Of a stretch of DNA of 64,000 bases, positions 57,813 to 64,000 are shown piece by piece. Origin of the DNA: Halorubrum sp. Atlit-26R (GTDB lineage: Archaea; Halobacteriota; Halobacteria; Halobacteriales; Haloferacaceae); NCBI RefSeq assembly GCF_003666015.1, contig NZ_QPLT01000004.1, forward strand, positions 1-64,000, in the 5' to 3' direction. The stretch's first letter is position 1; every line of letters starts with the position of its first letter. The notes below the pieces were generated by a model. It saw nothing but the letters and a program-made list of their open reading frames with translations, did no database searches and was not told where the DNA came from. A program made the position numbers and the translations under genes.

Positions 57813-57834
57813 GAGCAGACAAGAAAGAGGGAGT

Positions 57835-58068
57835 ATGGGATCCCGAATCCGAACGGCGTTGAGCAGGGCGAAGTACGCGGCCGTCGGCGCCGCGGTGGGC
57901 GCCGCGGTCGGCGGGCTGTGGAGCCGGAACGCGGCCAGCACCGGCGGCGCGCTCGGCGGGCTGGCGGGCGCGACCCTCGCCGAACTGAAGTCGGGCGCCG
58001 GCGGGGTGTTCGCGGACAAGGAGGACGACGAAGCCGACGAGGCCGAAGAGGCCGACGCGGCGGCGTGA
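57835..58068 (+). CDS. Small glycine-zipper protein, unknown function
   Basis: The 77-residue protein has a Gly/Ala-rich hydrophobic stretch (VGAAVGAAVGGLW, then GGALGGLAGATLAEL) in the form of a glycine zipper, and ends in an acidic tail of about 18 residues. It could associate with membranes. ATG 57835 is chosen by the TATA position. No partner is evident. Confidence 0.5.
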   Translation: MGSRIRTALSRAKYAAVGAAVGAAVGGLWSRNAASTGGALGGLAGATLAELKSGAGGVFADKEDDEADEAEEADAAA

Positions 58069-58155
58069 GCGGCGCGCCGCGGCGCGACCCGTAGGGCGAG
58101 CGGCCGCGGGTCGCATCGGGAACGTCTATACCGCCGGGGCGAGTAGCCGCCGGCA

Positions 58156-58515
58156 ATGAGCGACACCGACGCCGAACCGGACGCGAGCGCCGCGTCCGAC
58201 GGCGGGGACGGCTGGTTCGAGGCGCTGCCGTCGGACGCGACCGGCAATATCGATACCGAGGCCGAGAGCGACGACGCCGCGACCGCTGCGGCCGCGGCGC
58301 GGGTGCGCGACGGGAGCGCCGCGACGCCCGCCGACTGGCCCGCGCGCGCCGTCGAGTCCGGGTTCGCGGACGACGCCGACGACTACTACGACCGGCTCAA
58401 GGCCGCGACGACGCGCGCGACCCGCGAGGCGGTCCGGGAGCGGGAGCGCGCCGACGACGCGCAGCTGATCCACGCGATTCGAGCGATGGACGACATGGCC
58501 AGAATACTAGTGTAA
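58156..58515 (+). pseudogene. nop5: NOP5 N-terminal part, cut by the low-GC island
   Basis: The frame encodes 119 residues. GWFEALPSDATG, then TPADWPARAVESGFADDADDYYDRLKAATTRATREAV and QLIHAIRAMDDMAR correspond, in my reading, to the N-terminal domain and start of the coiled coil of haloarchaeal NOP5, the box C/D snoRNP core protein. Normal archaeal NOP5 is roughly 250-400 residues, so the coiled coil and the RNA-binding Nop domain are missing. At about base 58500 the GC-rich sequence changes abruptly to AT-rich, and a stop follows within 15 bp. Fibrillarin, the usual neighbour, is absent in the window. If the identification is right, the gene is interrupted by the defence island. Confidence 0.65.
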
Positions 58516-58601
58516 ATTGTCCCCCAATAATCAGCCATATACATCATACATAACAGTATCTTGAGCAGATGTAGGGAACAAAATCATTATGTAATTCGGA
58601 A

Positions 58602-58624
58602 TTAAATAGGTGCTAAATACTTAA
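58602..58624 (+). promoter_or_regulatory. Promoter region of the DISARM operon
   Basis: Two TATA-like stretches, TTAAATAG at 58602-58609 and AAATACTTAAT at 58615-58625, lie about 30-53 nt before ATG 58655. Either could give a transcript with a short leader. No separate promoter is seen before drmA, which begins 12 bp after drmE. Confidence 0.4.
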
Positions 58625-58654
58625 TGATTGTCGACACTATCTCAGCATGGATCG

Positions 58655-61000
58655 ATGGATCCTGAAAATATTGGATCCCTCGCGAGTGAGTGCTACTCTC
58701 GTGGGGCTCTAGCTGGCTTTCAGGCTGGAAGTATCCGAGTTGACGGTGATCGGTTTACACTCTCCCCTGTGGAAGCTGCAGTGACAGAGCGTGCAGTCAG
58801 AAGAGTCGAGTCTGAGGGGAGTATCCTGATCGAAACTTCATTCCCGTCGAATTCAATCCCTGTTGGACTGGCAGTTGCTCTTGCTTTTGATGAGCATCCA
58901 AATCGCGGCGGTGCCAACACCCCTGTTCTCCTCTTTCCCCGCCAAGGGTATACAACCGTTTTTGACCGGTTCCACTATCGGGATACGACAAACCCAACGT
59001 ACAAGCAGGGGAGTGATCCCATTCCTCGTTATCCGGTGAATTCCTTATCAGAAATGGAAGATAAGTGGGGAATTTTCACCGCGAATAGCCAATTCAATTT
59101 CGATATCGAATCAGGGGCAACCCTTCCAGCAGGAATAATCATCGACCTACGAGCTCCGCGGTGGCATGACACATATGCACGCCAATTAGTAGAGCTGTTC
59201 GCGGCCGCAGGGAAAGGACGGGTTGCATTTATTGGAGATTCCGACGGCTACGGAATGGGATATGACTTAGCTCGGACTCACTCTGACGAGCAGATTCAGA
59301 TACGTCCGACTCACCTAGAGTCCTCTCCGATAGAGTCGATCCCCGTCGATCTAGACACCAAATTAGCTATTATTGAGAATCTTCTTGCTGTGGGTGATGT
59401 TTCATATGATTACTATAGCATCATCGCTGAGGAAGTAGACCAACTCCATCAACAGTTCGCTGCCAAGAAAATCGAACTACAAGAGCGAGATATTGCTCCC
59501 AAAATTGTTGGCGGACTATATAACCGGTTAACGCAATTACCAGTCAAGCCGAAATACTGGAATCGCGTGAGTAAGTCCAACGGATATTTTGACTCCATCC
59601 CTCAGCAAGTCGACCGTCTGAACTTAATCGCAGAACAAATTAGTCACGGTGGGGGTCGAATACGTAACTTCACTGAGACAGCTACCCAGTTAGAAGCGAC
59701 CCTAAACGACGAGCAACCACTTCAAAACTATCTCCTGAATGCAGTGGAGCGGGCACGAGAACTAGACAATCCAACGCGGTTTGTATTCAGCAATAAACGC
59801 GTCCAGGAAGCGTTCATCCTAGCGGCGGAGGAGCGGGATCTCACGGTTGGAGAATCCGAGAATATTGTCTTGACAACGAAATCAGACATAGATCCAGTCA
59901 AAGACAGTCGGACTGTCTACGCTGGGGTGGCTCCTCGGGATTCGAACCATTATGAGTTCCCGAGGAGTGAGGCTGTTGCATTTGTACACCACGCAATTCT
60001 GAATCAGTATATTATTCAGCGAGCTAGGGGTCTTGCTGGGAAGTCTATCTCCCATGAAGAGCACACTGTTGGTGACGGTAGCTTGGACAGAGAGCCTATC
60101 GATCTGGATGACATAGAATCTGAAGTGACGAGTGTGGGCCCTGTTACATCTAACTCTACGAATGGAGGTAACGCAAGCGAGTTGATGAGTAGTTCCTCTT
60201 TGTGGGATGCCGGCAATGGTTCGGAGGATTCTACTGACGTATCGCCCGTTAATAACTCTACTAATACAGACAGCGACGACGAATCGGAGCCGTCGGAACG
60301 ACTGAAACTCATATTCGAGGAGGACCACGAACCAATTACGCTTACGCCACTCTCTCGGGTTACGAAATATTCGCCTGCTGAAGGAGATATCGTCCGAACA
60401 CGAGCGAAGAGCCTGGAAAGTGGCGATACGATCCTTCTTATTGACGATCTCGCAGATGACATCTATGATATCGTCGTTGACCATGCCCGAGAACGTGAAA
60501 GCATTCGTGAGGACACTGATCTTGTTGAAGGTTGGAGGGACCAACTAAACCGAACCTTAGAGCAAGAGAATTGGACGGTCAAGGAATTTCAACAACAGCT
60601 ACAGGATATGGGATCGGATATCACCTCTCCGGTCACGATTAGTCTCTGGCGGTACGGAAACACAATCGCACCTGATGATCCAGAGGATATCAAGCGAGTC
60701 TATCAACTGTGCCGGCCTGGCGTCGATGGCAGTATGTTCGAAACTCTAGCCGCTGAAGTCAATAAAGCGGCACAGCGGATTCGCGACCGTCACAACAAGA
60801 TAGGTCAACGAATTCGACCGCTTATTGAGCATGAGTTGGATGCAACAACGGATAGCTCACAGTCCCAATATTATGATGAGGCAACTCGGCGGCGAATTCG
60901 CGAAGATACTAAACGGCTTACCATCAGAGGTATCGATCAACTGGAAACATCCTCTAAACCAAATGGGAACCAACAGGCATCCGAATCAACAAGCGATTAA
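58655..61000 (+). CDS. drmE: DISARM protein DrmE
   Basis: The product has 781 residues from ATG 58655; TTG 58628 is an alternative start. The first 450 residues are a mixed alpha/beta region with no motif I recognise. Residues about 480-560 are a Ser/Asn/Asp-rich linker. The C-terminal 250 residues begin with TILLIDDLADDIYDIVVDHA and contain a probable HTH-like element (WTVKEFQQQLQDMG, then TISLWRYGNTIAPDDPEDIKRVY), which fits my knowledge of DrmE, the protein that defines class 2 DISARM. Identification rests mostly on this and on its place 12 bp before drmA. Base composition is unlike the chromosome. Confidence 0.65.
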   Translation: MDPENIGSLASECYSRGALAGFQAGSIRVDGDRFTLSPVEAAVTERAVRRVESEGSILIETSFPSNSIPVGLAVALAFDEHPNRGGANTPVLLFPRQGYTTVFDRFHYRDTTNPTYKQGSDPIPRYPVNSLSEMEDKWGIFTANSQFNFDIESGATLPAGIIIDLRAPRWHDTYARQLVELFAAAGKGRVAFIGDSDGYGMGYDLARTHSDEQIQIRPTHLESSPIESIPVDLDTKLAIIENLLAVGDVSYDYYSIIAEEVDQLHQQFAAKKIELQERDIAPKIVGGLYNRLTQLPVKPKYWNRVSKSNGYFDSIPQQVDRLNLIAEQISHGGGRIRNFTETATQLEATLNDEQPLQNYLLNAVERARELDNPTRFVFSNKRVQEAFILAAEERDLTVGESENIVLTTKSDIDPVKDSRTVYAGVAPRDSNHYEFPRSEAVAFVHHAILNQYIIQRARGLAGKSISHEEHTVGDGSLDREPIDLDDIESEVTSVGPVTSNSTNGGNASELMSSSSLWDAGNGSEDSTDVSPVNNSTNTDSDDESEPSERLKLIFEEDHEPITLTPLSRVTKYSPAEGDIVRTRAKSLESGDTILLIDDLADDIYDIVVDHARERESIREDTDLVEGWRDQLNRTLEQENWTVKEFQQQLQDMGSDITSPVTISLWRYGNTIAPDDPEDIKRVYQLCRPGVDGSMFETLAAEVNKAAQRIRDRHNKIGQRIRPLIEHELDATTDSSQSQYYDEATRRRIREDTKRLTIRGIDQLETSSKPNGNQQASESTSD

Positions 61001-61012
61001 ACACAAAATATA

Positions 61013-64000
61013 ATGTCAACCTTCACAGGCGGGAACACGGCTGAACGATCGATTGGGACTGCATTAGCGGAACGGACACTGCAGCAAGTTCGGGGTCACC
61101 ATCAACCATATTGTGTGTCCGAAGAGCCCAAACGGGCTTACTATATTTCGAACCTCACTCCCCCGAGTGACCACGAGGAATCTACAAAGAGTGCAGAAAT
61201 AAAGCCGAATTCCATCGGGCTCGATTTTCAGCCTGTTGCTGAGCAGTACCCGATCTCACTTGAATTTGAAGTCTACTATCAAACCTATCCGACCTACTCT
61301 GAATATCGAGACCTAACAGCAACGGAGGAAGAGGGCGAGGATACTGCCGAACGGGAGAACAGAAGCGCGAATTCGTATGCGTTTGATGACCCATTTTACC
61401 GACGGGTAGATGTTGCATTTGAGACTGAACTCAGTCTCGAATCGCTTCAAGCCGATGCAGCCCAGATAACTCAGCAACTACATGATGAACTCGAAGATGC
61501 ACTTGAGGAAGCGAGTACAATCACACAACCGACAATCACGACTTTAGACCCTGAGGAGAGTGATTTAGATCTTCACAACCTCTCCGAATCCGGTTATGAG
61601 GATGCAGTTGACCGACTGCGACACCACCCAATCGGTGATCTCACATGGCCGATTGAGTTCACAGCGGAGAAATCCGAAGACCAACTTCGGCTGCGGTTGG
61701 AACTCAACTCATTTGGAGATCGATTCAGTATCCCGCATAGAGGTGAGGGAGCACCCGAATTGATTTGGGATCCTGGTGCAGATACACGCGAACCGAAAGA
61801 GGAGTGCGTATTTAACCCAATTATCGAGGTTGCTGGCCCAGTAGTAGCGTACGAACTTGATCTTGTGCCGGAGGACTACCGGTTTAGTCAGGAGGTCTGG
61901 TCAAAGGGCCACAACTGTTCTGTCGATACTCAGTCTATCGGGGATTCGTCAGAGTTGGATGTTGATCCGGATGAACCGGTGGGACGGTACAAACTTCAAA
62001 CGACGGCTGTCCCTACAGCAAGCGTCTATGAGTTCGATTTCAGATCCACACATGATACCCGGTTCCTAACGTTAGCTGGCACTACCGGTGGCGGGACGAT
62101 CGAAGCGCTCCGATCAATTGCTCGCGGGATGCGAAGCTACCACGACGAGTGGACGGGCACCCGGAAAACAGAATTCGAGGAAACACATTCACCTGAAGAA
62201 GTTGGGGCATTTGAGGAGGATGCCGAGGCATTCCGTGAGGTAGAAATTGATCGCTTTGAGGCCGGTATTGAGATGCTGGCTGATGATAACGAGGCGAAAA
62301 GAGCATTCCAGCTCATGAATCGAGTTAACCATCGAGTCCACAGTGAACTTGCAACTGATGAAGGATTCGATGGATGGCGACTCTTCCAACTCGTTTATAT
62401 TGTCTCTAATCTCCCAGATATTGTCGCTCGTGATCCTGCAGATCGCCGAGATAGGTACGAAACGGACTTCAGCGATGATGCTGACGTACTGTGGTTCCCG
62501 ACTGGGGGCGGGAAAACAGAGGCATACCTCGGGATTGTCCTTACTACCCTTTTCTTTGACCGTATTCGAGGGAAGGACCGCGGTGTTTCTGCCTGGATTC
62601 GGTTCCCCCTTCGATTACTTTCTTCACAGCAGAAATCACGGTTCCTAAAGGCTCTCCTGGTCGCAGAAGAATTCCGCCGAGCAGATGGGGGCCCAAATTC
62701 TGAAGAGTTTGGATTGAACGGAAGCGGTGATGAATTCTCTCTTGGGTTCTTCGTCGGTGGTCAAGATACTCCTAATTCTATCGGTGATGACAAAAGAGAA
62801 CTATACCTTTCTCGGCAGCAGGCTGTCGAAAATGATTGTCAAGTTGTGTCAACTTGTCCCCTCTGTGACTCTGAGGTCAGAGTAGAGTTTGATGAAGCAA
62901 GAAATCTAGTAGAACACTTCTGTACAGGAGAAGATTGCGTTGGTCGCCTCCCACTCTATGTCGTCGACCATGACGTGTATCGTTATCTGCCGTCAGTTCT
63001 GCTTGGATCTCTGGATAAGGTCTCTGTGATGGGGTTCCAGCCCCGTTTTACGAATATTTTCGGCAATATGACTACTCAGTGTTCTGCTCACGGCCCAGGT
63101 TACAGCGATAGATGTCCAGAAAAAGATGTTTGTGAAGAATCGGACAATCTGTCAGAATTAGATCCTGGAACACGAGCAGACCGGGATGCCACATACTTTG
63201 ACCCAATTCCGTCTCTTCACCTCGTTGACGAGGTACACCTCCTGAATGAAGAACTCGGAACATTTGCTGGCCACTACGAAACGGCATACCTGGAATTCTG
63301 TAAGCTGGCCAGTGCCTGGCAAGACCAAGATGAGCCAGGCATTGAGGGCGGTATTGAGCCGAAAGTTCTCACCTCAACAGCGACGATCTCGAAATACAAA
63401 CGCCAGATACAAAATCTGTTCCAGAAGGACGCGATTCGATTCCCTCAGGACGGGCCTAAACTTCGAGAAACGTACTATGGTGAGCTTAGCGAAAGCGAGG
63501 TCGAGCGAGAATTCGGTGGTGTCACACCGAACAATCGGACCCACCTCTATGCTGTTCTTGACTTTATCAAGCAGTACCACGAGAATATCCGTGATTACCA
63601 GGATGCGACTTCAGAGGAGGTAGTTCGAGATACGATAAAAACGTCATACAGCCTTCGTTCAGGAACATCGAAGTCTGAGATTGCAGAATCGGACATCGAT
63701 CGACTCATCGACGAAGCTGGTTGGACGGACTCATTTGATGCTGAAATACAGACCGATATTCTGGATAAATACGAGACATCGCTTGTATACTTCACAAATA
63801 AACGAGAGAAGGACACATATCGGAATAGCATCGGAAAGCAAATCGCCGACGAGATGGCTTCAGAGGGTTACAACCGGCCTCTCAATACCCAACAATTGAC
63901 CGCTGATACGCAGGGGACAGGAGTACTTGATACCCTCCTTGATCCTCCTGAAGAGTTCGAAAACCGGACTGATACAATTCCGTGTACGTCATTCGTCGGT
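61013..64000 (+). CDS. drmA: DISARM helicase DrmA, N-terminal 996 residues (cut by window edge)
   Basis: The frame is open from ATG 61013 to the last base. Residues 1 to about 480 are a specific N-terminal region. Walker A is LWFPTGGGKTEAYLG near residues 493-507, the DEVH box is LVDEVHLLNEELGTFAGHYE near 737-756, motif III is LTSTATISKY near 788, and the second RecA domain begins around TSLVYFTNKREKD near 920. Between motifs I and II there is a cysteine cluster (CPLC near 615, C...C near 638, and CSAHGPGYSDRC near 690) that probably binds zinc. This fits DrmA, the large SF2 helicase that, with the DUF1998 protein DrmB, forms the DISARM core that restricts phage DNA. drmB, drmC and a methylase should follow beyond the window. 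Confidence 0.82.
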   Translation, partial: MSTFTGGNTAERSIGTALAERTLQQVRGHHQPYCVSEEPKRAYYISNLTPPSDHEESTKSAEIKPNSIGLDFQPVAEQYPISLEFEVYYQTYPTYSEYRDLTATEEEGEDTAERENRSANSYAFDDPFYRRVDVAFETELSLESLQADAAQITQQLHDELEDALEEASTITQPTITTLDPEESDLDLHNLSESGYEDAVDRLRHHPIGDLTWPIEFTAEKSEDQLRLRLELNSFGDRFSIPHRGEGAPELIWDPGADTREPKEECVFNPIIEVAGPVVAYELDLVPEDYRFSQEVWSKGHNCSVDTQSIGDSSELDVDPDEPVGRYKLQTTAVPTASVYEFDFRSTHDTRFLTLAGTTGGGTIEALRSIARGMRSYHDEWTGTRKTEFEETHSPEEVGAFEEDAEAFREVEIDRFEAGIEMLADDNEAKRAFQLMNRVNHRVHSELATDEGFDGWRLFQLVYIVSNLPDIVARDPADRRDRYETDFSDDADVLWFPTGGGKTEAYLGIVLTTLFFDRIRGKDRGVSAWIRFPLRLLSSQQKSRFLKALLVAEEFRRADGGPNSEEFGLNGSGDEFSLGFFVGGQDTPNSIGDDKRELYLSRQQAVENDCQVVSTCPLCDSEVRVEFDEARNLVEHFCTGEDCVGRLPLYVVDHDVYRYLPSVLLGSLDKVSVMGFQPRFTNIFGNMTTQCSAHGPGYSDRCPEKDVCEESDNLSELDPGTRADRDATYFDPIPSLHLVDEVHLLNEELGTFAGHYETAYLEFCKLASAWQDQDEPGIEGGIEPKVLTSTATISKYKRQIQNLFQKDAIRFPQDGPKLRETYYGELSESEVEREFGGVTPNNRTHLYAVLDFIKQYHENIRDYQDATSEEVVRDTIKTSYSLRSGTSKSEIAESDIDRLIDEAGWTDSFDAEIQTDILDKYETSLVYFTNKREKDTYRNSIGKQIADEMASEGYNRPLNTQQLTADTQGTGVLDTLLDPPEEFENRTDTIPCTSFVG

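Larger units (their letters stand above)
58500..64000. mobile_element. Low-GC genomic island carrying a DISARM locus (right end beyond window)
   Basis: From about 58500 to the window end the sequence is visibly richer in A and T, with AT-ending codons throughout, in contrast to the chromosome to the left. The change is sharp and lies in the coding frame of the NOP5 fragment. The first 110-150 bp are non-coding, with several TATA-like stretches, and are followed by drmE and drmA. No integrase, direct repeat or tRNA is seen at this left end. A horizontal origin is inferred from composition, defence content and the broken gene. Confidence 0.7.

Noticed and set aside
57811-57834. Start of the glycine-zipper gene at ATG 57811
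   Set aside because: This ATG lies within the TATA box; ATG 57835 is at leaderless distance.
58628-58654. TTG 58628 as the start of drmE
   Set aside because: TTG starts are rare in haloarchaea and the spacing to the AT-rich promoter suits ATG 58655 at least as well. The choice stays open.
58516-58654. Integrase or attachment site at the left end of the island
   Set aside because: I looked for a recombinase frame, a tRNA end and a direct repeat of flanking sequence in this 140-bp stretch and found none.

Overview
The window is from a haloarchaeon. The DNA is very GC-rich, the proteins are strongly acidic, and many genes have a TATA-like box about 25-30 nt before the start codon, as in leaderless transcripts. 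Markers include a leaderless gdh-gfcR pair, DUF63, HalOD1, a Bat-type HTH regulator, archaeal LonB, a TadA/TadC pair and the archaeal coenzyme A pathway. A Halorubrum-like genus is a guess from general resemblance.

Layout. 1-540: 3' end of an IS6-type transposase next to copy A of a structured repeat. 555-4.98 kb: glucose dehydrogenase and GfcR, an NRDE protein, a phosphoesterase, an HTH protein and a membrane protein. 5.0-14.35 kb: a nine-gene Mrp/Mnh-type cation/proton antiporter operon on the minus strand, every junction overlapping by 1-8 bp. 14.6-21 kb: coaBC, repeat copy B, DUF63, an Lrp regulator, phosphopantothenate synthetase and methylmalonyl-CoA mutase. 21-28.8 kb: potassium uptake and osmotic genes (two UspA, TrkH, repeat copy C, TrkH, TrkA, MscS, YhbY). 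28.8-34.4 kb: GatCA, UspA, an aminotransferase and lumazine synthase. 34.4-35.9 kb: msrA between repeat copies D and E in inverted orientation. 36-41.7 kb: phosphoesterase, prolyl oligopeptidase, membrane proteins and a thioredoxin-reductase-like enzyme. 41.7-42.0 kb: tRNA-Gly with partial 3' duplicates. 42.2-51.4 kb: DoxX pair, chemotaxis transducer, methyltransferase, TadC/TadA secretion genes, HalOD1. 51.4-58.5 kb: Bat-type regulator, SAM hydrolase, repeat copy F, NadM, LonB, CBS-ParB fusion, and the N-terminal part of NOP5. 58.5-64 kb: an abrupt fall in GC and a DISARM-type defence locus (drmE, drmA) running off the right edge.

The most unusual signal is the six-copy repeat family A-F. 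Each copy has a core of about 230-295 nt that folds into several hairpins. The stem sequences differ between copies, but both arms change together; the last hairpin has a 19-bp stem in all six. In five copies the 3' arm of that hairpin is also the first unit of a tandem array with a mostly exact 57-bp period, each unit ending in a TATA-like box. The copies encode no plausible protein. This looks like a structured RNA gene or a non-autonomous mobile element; I know of no described family that matches it.

The second important observation is that the low-GC DISARM island begins inside what appears to be nop5, an essential component of the box C/D RNP, leaving only its first ~115 codons here.
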